Positions 1 to 10,000 of a stretch of DNA of 64,000 nucleotides are shown here, piece after piece (the first letter of the stretch is position 1; every line of letters starts with the position of its first letter). The DNA is taken from the NCBI RefSeq assembly GCF_003202405.1, contig NZ_QJHL01000005.1:124001-188000 (forward strand), in the 5' to 3' direction. The DNA comes from Flavobacterium hydrophilum (GTDB lineage Bacteria > Bacteroidota > Bacteroidia > Flavobacteriales > Flavobacteriaceae). A program made the position numbers and the translations under genes. The notes under the pieces were generated by a model. It was not told where the DNA came from and did not search any database. It saw nothing but the letters and a program-made list of their open reading frames with translations.

Positions 1-119
1 GTTTTTTTGCTGTGAAATCTGAACTTCAAAATTCGTCCATAACACCTTAAAATCTGTTATATAATTTTTAGGAATTGTTTTATAATTTCTTCTACATCCT
101 TTATTTTAATCATTTAAAT

Positions 120-614
120 ATGAAAAGTTTTTCTTTTGCTCCTGTCGCTTCAATTGATGCAACTGTTTTAATTTTAGGAACCATGCCTGGCACTAAATCG
201 CTGGAAATACAACAATATTATGGCCATACCCAAAATAATTTCTGGCGTTTTATGTTCGAAATTTTAAATGAAGATTTCTCCAATGATTATGAAATCAGGA
301 AAGCACTTTTAATAAAAAACGGTATTGCTTTATGGGATGTTTTACAATTTTGTGAAAGAATTGGAAGTCTGGACAGCGCTATTAAAAATGAAATTTCAAA
401 TAATTTTGAACATTTTTTAAACCTGCATCCACATATTAAAACTATTATTTTCAACGGTCAAAAAGCAGCTGCCTTTTTTAAGAAGCATGTTGTCTTGAAA
501 AATACGAATTATGAGTTCATAATTCTGCCTTCTACAAGTCCGGCGAATGCCAGCAAAACATTCGAATCAAAATTAAATGAGTGGAAGATTATCAGAAAAT
601 TACTAAAAGTTTGA
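120..614 (+). CDS. DNA-deoxyinosine (hypoxanthine) glycosylase, uracil-DNA glycosylase superfamily
   Basis: This is a probable base-excision repair enzyme of the uracil-DNA glycosylase superfamily that removes deaminated bases, most likely hypoxanthine. The N-terminal LGTMPG segment, the QYYGH segment and the following NNFW match the active-site region of the hypoxanthine-DNA glycosylase group, and a late LPSTSPAN segment resembles the conserved second motif of the superfamily. I start at the ATG at 120, which gives about 164 aa beginning MKSFSFAPV and puts the LGTMPG motif near residue 20. An upstream in-frame ATG at 75 only adds a Phe/Tyr-rich extension. It is a single gene followed by an unrelated lipoprotein. 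The family call is fairly safe; the exact substrate is inferred. Confidence 0.82.
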   Translation: MKSFSFAPVASIDATVLILGTMPGTKSLEIQQYYGHTQNNFWRFMFEILNEDFSNDYEIRKALLIKNGIALWDVLQFCERIGSLDSAIKNEISNNFEHFLNLHPHIKTIIFNGQKAAAFFKKHVVLKNTNYEFIILPSTSPANASKTFESKLNEWKIIRKLLKV

Positions 615-702
615 ATGATATAAGATTATCGCTTTTAAGTGTAATATTTTTACTTATATGTTTAAATAATTTTATCCTAAATAAATTTTAAATATACAAA
701 TC

Positions 703-1290
703 ATGAAAAAGATACTTTTAGTAAGCAAAGTAGTTTTAGGAACCGGAATACTGTTACTGAGTTTAAATTCTTGTAAAAATGAAACAAAACAAGAAGATAC
801 AAAAGAAGTCGCTGAAGATCAAAACGAAGCTAAATTTGACAGCATAGATTCTAAAGAAGATGATTCCGAATTTTTAGTGGATGCAACCGAAATCAATTTG
901 GCTGAAATCGAAATTGGAAAACTAGCCCAGACAAAAAGTACAAACCCGGAGGTTAAAAAATTTGGTAAAATGCTGGTTGATGAGCATACAAAATTAGCTT
1001 CAGAAGTTAAAACTGCTGCTGACAGCAGAAACTTCTCGTTACCAACTTCGATTACAGAAGAAGGAAAAGAGGAATACAACAAACTAAACGAAAAAACAGG
1101 TCTTGATTTTGATAAAAAGTTTGTCGATATGATGATTGACGGTCACGAAAAAGCAATTGACAAGTTCACTAAAGCTGCTGAAAATGCAAATGATGCAGAA
1201 ATAAAAACATGGGCTTCTAAAAATGTTGCTTCCCTGACTGCACATCTTCAACATGCAAAACAGCTTAAGGAAAGTTTAGATAAAAAATAA
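703..1290 (+). CDS. DUF4142 domain lipoprotein
   Basis: The 195-aa product starts with a lipoprotein signal peptide ending LLSLNSC, with the lipidated cysteine near residue 24. An acidic, low-complexity linker follows, then a helical domain of about 140 residues that resembles DUF4142, a ferritin-like four-helix family found in many Bacteroidota and proteobacterial envelopes. The repeated helices (VKKFGKMLVDEH and DGHEKAIDKF segments) are typical of that family. It is probably attached to a membrane facing the periplasm. A clear terminator follows the stop codon, so it looks monocistronic. The function is unknown; related proteins are often linked to stress conditions, but nothing here proves that. 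Confidence 0.85.
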   Translation: MKKILLVSKVVLGTGILLLSLNSCKNETKQEDTKEVAEDQNEAKFDSIDSKEDDSEFLVDATEINLAEIEIGKLAQTKSTNPEVKKFGKMLVDEHTKLASEVKTAADSRNFSLPTSITEEGKEEYNKLNEKTGLDFDKKFVDMMIDGHEKAIDKFTKAAENANDAEIKTWASKNVASLTAHLQHAKQLKESLDKK

Positions 1291-1317
1291 AATTGGTTAC
1301 TTAGGTTTTTTAGGTTA

Positions 1318-1347
1318 AAAGCTACTCTGTCTTAGAGTAGCTTTTTT
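1318..1347 (+). terminator. Rho-independent terminator after the DUF4142 gene
   Basis: An 11-bp perfect stem (AAAGCTACTCT pairing with AGAGTAGCTTT) with a 5-nt loop is followed by a run of T, 28 bp after the stop codon of the DUF4142 gene. Confidence 0.85.
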
Positions 1348-1362
1348 AGATTTTATTAATAA

Positions 1363-1803
1363 ATGATTATGAAAGCACAATCTTACAACAATCATGTACG
1401 GTTTTATCCGGCACATCATTTTATATATTATCCGATTTTGATACTCTTTATGGCCGCTGCGATTTACTTTATGTTTACCACTGCAGACCAACTTTTATGG
1501 GGTTTCATAACCGTAATTTTTATATTTCTTTTTTGTCTCGCTTTTATGCTTCGCCAGCATTATGCTTTGATTTTACAAAACAGAATTGTTAAAACAGAAT
1601 TTCGCTATCGATATTTTGTCCTTACGGGAACCCGCTTTGAAACTATTGAGTATAAATTCACTGATGATCAGCTATTTGCATTACGCTTTGCTCCCGACTC
1701 TGAATTTTTAACGTTAATTGAACGTACCCTCACAGAAAATCTCTCCAGTGATGCAATAAAAAAAGCAATTGTACACTGGAAAGGTGATTACAACAGAGTA
1801 TAA
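1363..1803 (+). CDS. DUF6526-like membrane protein
   Basis: The 146-aa protein has a short hydrophilic start, then two adjacent transmembrane segments (about residues 22-40 and 46-64) and a soluble C-terminal domain of about 80 residues. The N-terminal SYNNHVRFYPAHHF pattern and the overall layout resemble DUF6526 proteins of Bacteroidota, whose function is not known. The start is either the ATG at 1363 or the one at 1369, two codons later; the choice changes nothing important. The C-terminal half faces the cytoplasm or periplasm and shows no catalytic motif I can name. It is followed by a bidirectional terminator shared with the polysaccharide locus. Confidence 0.75.
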   Translation: MIMKAQSYNNHVRFYPAHHFIYYPILILFMAAAIYFMFTTADQLLWGFITVIFIFLFCLAFMLRQHYALILQNRIVKTEFRYRYFVLTGTRFETIEYKFTDDQLFALRFAPDSEFLTLIERTLTENLSSDAIKKAIVHWKGDYNRV

Positions 1804-1834
1804 AAAACATTTATCACAAATTTTTAAAACAAAC

Positions 1835-1869
1835 AAACCCGATAATCTAAAGCTATAGATATCGGGTTT
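1835..1869. terminator. Bidirectional terminator between convergent genes
   Basis: Nine-base outer arms (AAACCCGAT and ATCGGGTTT) with an inner ATCT/AGAT extension form a stem-loop between the stop codons at 1803 (+) and 1907 (-). The flanking A/T runs allow it to serve both strands. Confidence 0.75.
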
Positions 1870-1906
1870 CTTACTTAAACTTAACTCAAAATAAAACTCA
1901 ACTAAC

Positions 1907-3931
1907 TTATTTTTTGACTGGAGAGAATTTTATAGCTGTTCCACCGCCAGCTGCGAGTTTGATATCTAAAATTGTTTTACTGTTTACTTTTTGCTTAGAA
2001 ATTGTTACCGGATACGGATTTATTTTATAATTTGCCCCAGCTCCATCAGCATAAATTTCGGCTTCATATACTTTTCCTGCATCCAGAAATGACAATTCAA
2101 CTTTAAGGTTTCTGGCCTCCTTGTTTGTAATCGATCCTAAATACCAGTTTTTCTCCTCCCAGTCTTTACGGGTAATTGTCGTATATTCTCCAATTTTAGA
2201 ATCCAGAACTTTGGTATCAGACCAGGTACACGGAACGTCTTTTATAAACTGAAATTCAGGTTTACCCACATAATTCTCAGTCAGATCAGAAGCCATTTGC
2301 AAGGGACTGAAAATAATCACATACAATGCCAATTGGTTCGCCAGAGTAGTCTGAACCCTCGCTCCCGAAGGTGTTTTATAGTCAAAATTGAAATTCCCCG
2401 GAGTGTAATCAAAAGGTCCGGATAGCATTCTGGTAAACGGCAAAGTCGTTAAATGTTCCGGTGTGTTTCCTCCATCAGCAGACCATGCATTGTACTCCTG
2501 GCCTCTGCCGCCTTCCTGCGACATAAAATTTGGGTATGTACGCTGAATTCCGGTTCCTTTCATAGGTTCATGATTGTCAATCATGATGTGATATTTCGCA
2601 GCCGTTTCAATCACTTTTCGGTAATGACGCGCTCCATACTGGCTGTCATGCCATTCTTTTTTGTCTAAAAATTTATTGACATAACCCGTTTTAACGGAGT
2701 TCACACCCATTTTTTGATACAGTTTAAAAGCTTCTTCCAACTGCGATTCATAGTTTTTTGTTGCTCCGGCAGTTTCATGATGACCAATTAGTCGCACATT
2801 TTTCATGGCGGCATATTTGGTAATTTCTTCCAGATTAAAATCAGGATAGGCTTTTACAAAACTAAACGCAGATCCGTCAGCGGTCCAGTCGCCGTTCCAG
2901 CCTTCGTTCCAGCCTTCGACAAGAACGCCGTCAAAATTATTTTTTGCAGCAAAATCAATATATTCTTTAGTGTTTTTGGTAGTCGCACCATGTTTTGGTC
3001 CTTGTCCCCAGGTAAATTTTTCAAGATGCATGCCCCACCAGATTCCAATATATTTTGAAGGCGTAATCCACGAAAGATCTTCTATTTTTGAAGGGTCGTT
3101 CAAATTCAGCATAATGGTTGAAGTAGCCACTTCACCAGGTGTTTTTCCTACTACAATTGTTCTCCACGGTGTTGTAAAGGGTGTTTCTGCATACACTTTT
3201 ACACCATCTGCCCACGGCACTAATTCGCTTTTGTATTGTTTATTCGTTGTTTTTAGCAAAGTCATTGAAGCAAAATCGGTTAGATTGGCTTCGTGAATCG
3301 CCACAAATAATTTTTCTTTGGTTTCAAAAGTAGCTGGCGTGTTTATAGTGTCTGTTTTACTAACAGCCGTTTTGCGGTACGTACTTTCATAATAGCTGTT
3401 TTCACGATGTACAGGAATCCACCAGACATCATTCTCTGATTTAAAAGTAAACTGCGTTACCTCATCAGAGATTTTTACTTTATTTAAATTCGGCTGTTTT
3501 GGAAAGAAATAGCGAAATCCTACTCCATCATCAAAAACCCTGAAAATAATATCAACAAGACGCTCTTCTCCGGATGATTCTTTCAGATGAACAATCAGTT
3601 CGTTATGATGATCTCTCACTTTTTTGAATTCACCCCAAGGCTGTTCCCAGGTCTCATCGGAAGTTTTTTCTTCGGTGGAAACCACTTCAAAACCTTCTGT
3701 CATTTTTTTGATTTCCTGAAATTCAAATCCCATCAAAGAAGGCTCTATTACTGATTTTCCATCTGAAAAAAAGCTGTATTGAGGCTGACCTGCAGGTGTT
3801 AATTCAAATATTAATTCTGTAATTTTTCCGGGTGAACTGATTTTATACGTTTTTTTAGTACCAGAGCTGCAAGCGTAAATCGACATCAACGCAAAAAGGA
3901 TCAGACAGTATCTATAATTTATGTTTTTCAT
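1907..3931 (-). CDS. Glycoside hydrolase family 97 lipoprotein (alpha-glucosidase, SusB-like)
   Basis: The 674-aa protein has a lipoprotein signal peptide (cysteine near residue 21, YACSSG) followed by the three-part GH97 layout: N-terminal beta-sandwich, central catalytic barrel and C-terminal beta domain. The barrel carries the NHEPMKGTG segment (around residue 455) and SQEGGRGQEYN (around 470-478), the glutamate-containing motifs of SusB. The strand that carries the aspartate nucleophile in retaining GH97 enzymes reads VKTGYVNK, which fits the inverting alpha-glucosidase type; that point rests on family knowledge. It is the last gene of the locus, 26 bp after the GH71/99-like gene. It probably releases glucose from alpha-linked oligosaccharides in the periplasm. 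Confidence 0.92.
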   Translation of the reverse strand: MKNINYRYCLILFALMSIYACSSGTKKTYKISSPGKITELIFELTPAGQPQYSFFSDGKSVIEPSLMGFEFQEIKKMTEGFEVVSTEEKTSDETWEQPWGEFKKVRDHHNELIVHLKESSGEERLVDIIFRVFDDGVGFRYFFPKQPNLNKVKISDEVTQFTFKSENDVWWIPVHRENSYYESTYRKTAVSKTDTINTPATFETKEKLFVAIHEANLTDFASMTLLKTTNKQYKSELVPWADGVKVYAETPFTTPWRTIVVGKTPGEVATSTIMLNLNDPSKIEDLSWITPSKYIGIWWGMHLEKFTWGQGPKHGATTKNTKEYIDFAAKNNFDGVLVEGWNEGWNGDWTADGSAFSFVKAYPDFNLEEITKYAAMKNVRLIGHHETAGATKNYESQLEEAFKLYQKMGVNSVKTGYVNKFLDKKEWHDSQYGARHYRKVIETAAKYHIMIDNHEPMKGTGIQRTYPNFMSQEGGRGQEYNAWSADGGNTPEHLTTLPFTRMLSGPFDYTPGNFNFDYKTPSGARVQTTLANQLALYVIIFSPLQMASDLTENYVGKPEFQFIKDVPCTWSDTKVLDSKIGEYTTITRKDWEEKNWYLGSITNKEARNLKVELSFLDAGKVYEAEIYADGAGANYKINPYPVTISKQKVNSKTILDIKLAAGGGTAIKFSPVKK

Positions 3932-3957
3932 TATTTAATTGTATTAATTACAACTCT

Positions 3958-5202
3958 TTATTTAATTTCATTTATCAATTGTTTTGCTTTTGCAGGCTGC
4001 ATCGAAACAAAATAATTAAAGGCCTGATCTAATTTTTTCTGAACATCGGTATTGCCTTTCTTTTCGATTCGAAAGTTGTACATTTTGCTGATTTCAGAAA
4101 AAACGGACTCGGTATTTTTTACACCGGCAAACGTTTTTACTTTTTCGATATAAGTGTACCCAAATTCTACTGTTGGTTCAAACATGGTCCCTTCGCCAAA
4201 ATCATTCCAGGTAATCAATTGCAGGTAATTTAGATTTGCGTTTTTAGCCAATGTAAGAGTTGCATCCAGTGTAGCGCCGTTGTTGTGTTCAATTGTCCAC
4301 CCTATGGCTGCCCCTCCTCCGCCTTCGGCATAAAAATCCTTGAAACCCGGATAGGCACTTCCCATGGCAACAGAGAGTTTTGGCTTTGTATTCGTGTAAA
4401 AATTAGTTAGGAAACTATTGTCTTTATAAACCCATGCATACTCTCCTGAAGCATTTGTACCTGCTTTTACAGAATGGTCCCAAAGCGTCAGAAAAGTTGG
4501 TTTTGTGGTCAATGTATTGAAAACATTCGTCCATTCGGCAGGCGTTTGCAATACTACTGGACCAAAATTCAGCAATAAAGGTTTATTGTTTATTTTAATA
4601 TAATTGGCATCGGTAAAGTAATTTTTCTCCAGGTATGCCAAATCTGTTTTTGCCGCACTGGTTACCGAAATTGCTTTTCCGGCATTTACCACATTGGTTA
4701 AAAACCTGTCTTCATAAACAATGGCGTATTCTAAACCAACTTTGTCTAACATTCCAATTAATTGCTCTGTATTTTCTTTTACCATTCGGTAATCATTCAC
4801 ATCGTAAGTGCCGTACCAGTCGATTAAAACACCATCTATTCCTGAATATTTCATCAATAATAAATGATTTTCTATCACGTTTTTATCTCCCGAATGGTAA
4901 GGTCCGATTAGCGGATAATAATGCGAAGCAATTTCCCTGCGGTTGTTTGCTCCAATGGCATTAGGATTTTTGTTTGCCATTGTCCAGTGATAGCCCCATT
5001 TTTTATCGGCACTGCTTTCATTGGTTTCAAACCAGGGCATATAATGCATATAAATTTTGGTGCTGTTTGTTTTTTCAATCGCAACAGGTGCAACTATTTC
5101 CGGTTCTGTGGGTTTATCTGAACCTTTGTCATCGCTGCTGCAACTTGTGGCGACCAAAATATTCAGAATCCCAAAAAACAATAATGTGATATATCTTTTC
5201 AT
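3958..5202 (-). CDS. Glycoside hydrolase family 71/99-like lipoprotein
   Basis: The 414-aa product has a lipoprotein signal peptide (TSCSSDD, cysteine near residue 21) and a single barrel domain. The sequence HYMPWF near the start, the GIDGVLIDWYG strand, and the late TWNDFGEGTMFEP segment are characteristic of the GH99/GH71-like group. Known relatives cleave alpha-mannan internally (GH99) or alpha-1,3-glucan (GH71); this subgroup has no assigned activity that I know. It lies between susD and GH97, so it probably acts on the same glycan, possibly making oligosaccharides that GH97 then trims. The last 60 residues form a helical tail. The family is clear; the substrate is open. Confidence 0.82.
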   Translation of the reverse strand: MKRYITLLFFGILNILVATSCSSDDKGSDKPTEPEIVAPVAIEKTNSTKIYMHYMPWFETNESSADKKWGYHWTMANKNPNAIGANNRREIASHYYPLIGPYHSGDKNVIENHLLLMKYSGIDGVLIDWYGTYDVNDYRMVKENTEQLIGMLDKVGLEYAIVYEDRFLTNVVNAGKAISVTSAAKTDLAYLEKNYFTDANYIKINNKPLLLNFGPVVLQTPAEWTNVFNTLTTKPTFLTLWDHSVKAGTNASGEYAWVYKDNSFLTNFYTNTKPKLSVAMGSAYPGFKDFYAEGGGGAAIGWTIEHNNGATLDATLTLAKNANLNYLQLITWNDFGEGTMFEPTVEFGYTYIEKVKTFAGVKNTESVFSEISKMYNFRIEKKGNTDVQKKLDQAFNYFVSMQPAKAKQLINEIK

Positions 5203-5540
5203 ATTTAAATAATATTTGCGTCTTTATTTTTTGCCATGATTTTAATTCTTTGATCTTTATCTAAAATTTTCTCCCGCAGATTTTGCAGATTAAGCAGATA
5301 TTTTTTTACTCAGATTAATTTACTTGCTTATATCTGTAAAAACCCTTTAATCTGTGGCAAAATTATTTCATGCAGATCTAAATTGATTTGAGCAGATTTT
5401 ACAGATAAAAAATCTGCTTAATCTGCCAAATCTGCGTGAAATTTTTTATCCTTTAAATGTCTTTTGAAATCTGCTTCAAACACAATAATATATATTAGCC
5501 TTCCACGACTAACCAACATGGAAGACTGACATTTAAGAAC
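5203..5540. repeat. Intergenic region with long imperfect inverted repeat of CAGATT words
   Basis: The gap between susD and the GH71/99-like gene holds no gene. It contains two 25-base arms, 5275-5299 and 5412-5436, that are reverse complements at 24 of 25 positions. Several further CAGATT/AATCTG words lie between them. A smaller hairpin (CTTCCA pairing with TGGAAG) follows at about 5500-5525. This resembles dispersed repeat material common in Flavobacterium intergenic DNA. On the transcript it could form a large structure and lower expression of the downstream hydrolases, but that is inference. Confidence 0.7.
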
Positions 5541-7052
5541 CTAATTTACAGGATACCCAGGATTCTGATTCAGGTTTTTATTCGTTGTTAAAACAGTGCT
5601 TGGAATTGGAAAAATAGCTCTGTATTCTTCAGTTGCCCCTTTTTCCCACCATGACTCGAAGAATGTTCCAAAACGGATATTATCTGTTCTTCTTCTGCCT
5701 TCAAAAGTAAATTCTCTAAGCAATTCCTGATCGATAAAATGAAGATCGATTACAGTTGGCAATTCTGCATTTGCACGTAATGTTACCTGCTGAACAAAAG
5801 GTTTTGCCAGATCCGGAGCCCCTAAACGAACATAACATTCTGCCTGCATCATTAAAATTTCTGCATAACGAATTACCACTAAATCATGACTACGCTCCCA
5901 CATTTCTCCGGCTTTCATTTCGTATTTTCCTAAACGTACACCTTGATTTTCCTTCGCATCGGCCACACTTGTTACTTCTTCAGTATAGGTCAGAGGTTCT
6001 CCGTTATCCATCATAATAACCTGTCCGGTTGCAATATTGATCTGATCTCCGGCAACCATACATTTTTTTCTTTTATCTGTATCTGCAAAAGCAGAATAAA
6101 CCCCTGGCTGAGCACACATTCCGTTGGCACTCCAAGGATAATCTCCTATTGGAGAAATGGTTAACTTATGAAGATAATGACAAGACATTGAACTCATATA
6201 ATTACCTACTGTTCCTGCTTTTTGATCGTAAGGAATTGCAAAAATAATTTCAGGTGACTTTTGATTTTCTGTTGCGAAATTGACAAAGAAATCCGGTGCT
6301 AAAGTGTACCCCGTAACTTTCTGACACATGTCGATGCAGTCCTGCCAACGGGCAGTTCCAATAAAAGCTTTTGAATTTAAATACAATCTTGCCAATAAAG
6401 AATAGGCTACATTTTTAGTAAATTTAGAATATACAATGTTTGAATTCAGATATGGAATGGCGTCCAGCAATTCTTTCTCTACAAAATCATAAACCTGTTT
6501 TCTGGTAGAATTGGATGGCAAAGCAGTATCTTCAAAATTAACTACGATTGGCACATTCCCGAATAAATCCAAAAGATTGTAATAATAATACGCTCTCAAA
6601 GCTTTTAATTCGGCATAAATGGGAGCTTTTGCCTGATCAGTCAATGACGATTTATCAATTTGATAAATAATCGAATTGATCTTCGCAATTCCGGTGTAGT
6701 TGTAACGCCAGGCCGAAAGAATCATACGGTTGTCTGCTTTCCAGGTATGTTTTTGCGCATCCTGATATTGTCCGCCATCGTACCAGTTTGTCCCTCTTGT
6801 CGGAATAGTAGCTTCATCTGAAACGGTTTCATTTAAAAAGAAAACATACTCGCAAGTTGGATAATTGTTTGATATTCCGTCTGCAAATCCTCTTAATGAA
6901 GAATAAGCTCCACCTACAAGCGCATCAATTTCTTTTGGAGTATTTCCAAAATTTCCATCTTCTACTCTATCATACAAATCTTCACTTAAATCTGTACATG
7001 ATATCGTCAAAAACATGCTCATCAATAGTGCTGCTGTTATTTTGATTTTCAT
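5541..7052 (-). CDS. SusD/RagB family nutrient-binding outer membrane lipoprotein
   Basis: The 503-aa protein has a lipoprotein signal peptide (TISCTDLSE, cysteine near residue 19), an N-terminal segment that starts with a helical SusD-like domain (EIDALVGGAYSSLRG), and tetratricopeptide-like helices that include LKALRAYYYYNLLDLFG. The C-terminal RAIFPIPSTVLTTNKNLNQNPGY is the standard SusD ending. It sits on the cell surface as the lid of the SusC channel and binds the glycan. The gene begins 25 bp after susC, so the two are cotranscribed. Length and motifs are typical and I see no damage. Confidence 0.95.
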   Translation of the reverse strand: MKIKITAALLMSMFLTISCTDLSEDLYDRVEDGNFGNTPKEIDALVGGAYSSLRGFADGISNNYPTCEYVFFLNETVSDEATIPTRGTNWYDGGQYQDAQKHTWKADNRMILSAWRYNYTGIAKINSIIYQIDKSSLTDQAKAPIYAELKALRAYYYYNLLDLFGNVPIVVNFEDTALPSNSTRKQVYDFVEKELLDAIPYLNSNIVYSKFTKNVAYSLLARLYLNSKAFIGTARWQDCIDMCQKVTGYTLAPDFFVNFATENQKSPEIIFAIPYDQKAGTVGNYMSSMSCHYLHKLTISPIGDYPWSANGMCAQPGVYSAFADTDKRKKCMVAGDQINIATGQVIMMDNGEPLTYTEEVTSVADAKENQGVRLGKYEMKAGEMWERSHDLVVIRYAEILMMQAECYVRLGAPDLAKPFVQQVTLRANAELPTVIDLHFIDQELLREFTFEGRRRTDNIRFGTFFESWWEKGATEEYRAIFPIPSTVLTTNKNLNQNPGYPVN

Positions 7053-7077
7053 TTTTTATATTTTTGAGTTAATTCGC

Positions 7078-10000
7078 TTAATTATTTAGCGTAAAATTTA
7101 ATCCAACAGAAATTGTTGTTGGGCGAGGATAATTATTGTACCTGTCAATTCCGGGAGCAGCTAATCCGGTTAGATCCATTACTCCGGTTTGGTTTATTCC
7201 GTCCTGTGCATTTAAACCAATTTCAGGATCGACACCTTTATATTTGGTAAAAACAGCCAGATTTTCTCCCATAACGTAGAATCTCAATTTTGAACCTTTA
7301 TAATTCAAAGGCAAAGTATATCCTACTGAAAGTGTTTGCAACCTGAAGAAAGAAGCATCCTCGATCCAGTAACTTGAATATTTTGGAGCCGAAGTAATAC
7401 CACTCGTTAGAAAATCATCCGGAACGTTGTAAGCCGGTAATCTGTTCGGATCGTTAAGCATCATATTGGTGGCGTTCAGCGCTTTTTGACCAAACATTCC
7501 GTAACCTGAAATTCCAAGATCAAATTTTCCGTAAGTAAAATTCATTCCGATACCCAAAGTCAAATCAGGCTGAATATTACCTAAATCTGTTTTATCTGCA
7601 TCAACTAAAGCATTGTCAGCAACTTTGTCTCCTGCAGCATTGTAGTATAACATTTTTCCGTCCGTATCAAGTCCGGCACTTCGAAAACCCCAGAATGTTC
7701 CAACAGGATATCCTTCGGCAATAATCTGGGAATATTGTCCTGACATACCCGCTAAACCGTGTAATGATCCGCTGTAAATAACATCAGTTTCATAAGTCGT
7801 ATTAGATAGTTTTTCGATTTTTTGAACGTTATGTCCTAAAGTCAAATTCGCATCCCATGAAAATTTATCGCCTTTAATGATGTCTGCATTCAACGTAAGT
7901 TCAACACCTTTGTTTGACATTTCTCCAACGTTTGCCAGCATTGTTCCCACTAAATAAGGAGGCTGAGGCACTTCATACGTATATAATAAATCGCTTGTAA
8001 TTTTAGAATACCATTCGAATGAACCTGTAATTCTGTTAAACAGACTAAAGTCAACACCTATATTTAATTGTTCTGTAGATTCCCATTTCAAATCCGGGTT
8101 CGGGTTTTGTTTTGGAGAATAAGCCAGACTCCATGTTTGAGTAACCGGATCGTAGTAGCTGTCATTGCCAACTCCTAAAATCGAAAGAGATTTGTATTCG
8201 CCAATTCCATCCTGATTACCTGTAACACCATATCCAACTCTTAGTTTTAAACTACCCAGCCACTCTTTAGTAGAACTCATAAAATCTTCGTTAGAAATTC
8301 TCCATGCAGCAGAAGCCGATGGAAAAGTTCCCCATTTATTATTTTCTCCAAAACGGCTGGAACCGTCACGTCTTACTGTGGCAGTAAGCAAATATTTTCC
8401 GTCATAACCATAATTCGCACGTGCATAAAACGAAACTAAATTCGATTTTCCTTTGTATGAATACACATCACCCAAACGATAATTATAACCTGCTCCTAAA
8501 TTGTTGTAGCTAAAAGCATCTGTTACAAAGCCGCTTCGCTGTGCACCAAAACCTTCGTAAATATTTTCAAGATAAGAATAACCTGCAAGAGCACTGAAGT
8601 TATGTTTATCGATAACTTTAGAATAATTTACATATAATTCACCTTGTGCATTGGTGTATTCAGCGTATGTTTTTTGAGCAAAACCACCTTCTGTTCTTCC
8701 TTCTAAAACAGCATATGAAGGCTTGTATGTATTGCCCTGTACAGCATTATGCTCCAATGAAATATTCGCTACAGCCTGAAAATCGTTTAAAAATTTTACT
8801 TCAGTTTTAAAATACCCCAAAAGCCTGTGTCTTTCATTATCTACAGTTCTGTTGGTTAAAATTTCAACCGGATTTTCATAAATATTTCCTCCAACAGAAG
8901 AAAAATCACCATTCGCATCATAAACCGGAATAGTTGGGTTCAAATTATAAGCACGCTCAAAAATTCTGTAATCCAGCGGATGCCATTTATCGATATTAGC
9001 AAATAAGCCCATATCAAATTTTACATTTTTGTTATCACCCAAATATTGATATCCATTAATGTTTCCGCTCAATCTTTCAAGACCTGTTGATTTAATTACA
9101 CCTTCATTCTTTAAATAAGAAAGTGACATTCTGAAACCGCTGTCAGCTTTACCTGAGTTGATGCTCAATGTATGAGATTGTGAAATAGCAGTTTGTTCCA
9201 GTTCTTTTTGCCAATTGGTGTTTCCTCCATAATCAACAGCGTCCATATTTCCGGTCTGGCGCACATAACCCCTCCATTGATCCGCTGATAAAAGATCCAG
9301 ATTATTGGCAACATATCCCATACTTGATAAGCCGCTATAAGTAACAGAAACGCCTTTTGTTCCTGATTTTGTGGTAATAATAATCACTCCGTTTGCTCCT
9401 CTTGAACCATAGATGGCTGTGGCCGAAGCATCTTTAAGGACGTCAACAGATTTAATATCTGAAGGCTGAACGATGTTAATATCAACTCCTGCAATTCCAT
9501 CCACTACAATAAGCGGACTGTTGCTTGCCGTTAATGAAGTTCCTCCACGCAGACGCAATGTAGAACCTGCAGCCGGATCTCCTGAAGGTCGAATGATGTT
9601 AAGACCCGCTACTTTTCCCTGTAAGACCTGTTCTGTAGAAGAAATTGTCCCTTTAACCAAATCATCAGCGGTAACCGTTGAAATAGCTCCGGTTAAATCT
9701 GATTTTTTCTGAGTTCCGTAACCAACGGCCACAACCTGAACTTCAGCCAATTGATAACCATCATTTTGCAAACGGACATCAATATTTGAAGTATTGGCAT
9801 TAATCTGAATCTTTTGAGTTGTTGATCCTATAAAAGACACTTCGATTGCACCTCCTACGGCTACATCCAGCGTAAATTTTCCGTCAAAATCTGTAGAGGT
9901 CGCATTTTTTGTTCCAGTCTCAATTACCGAAGCTCCCGGCAAAACACTTCCTGTGTTGTCATAAACGGTACCTGATACTTTCTTTTTTCCCTGCGCAAAT

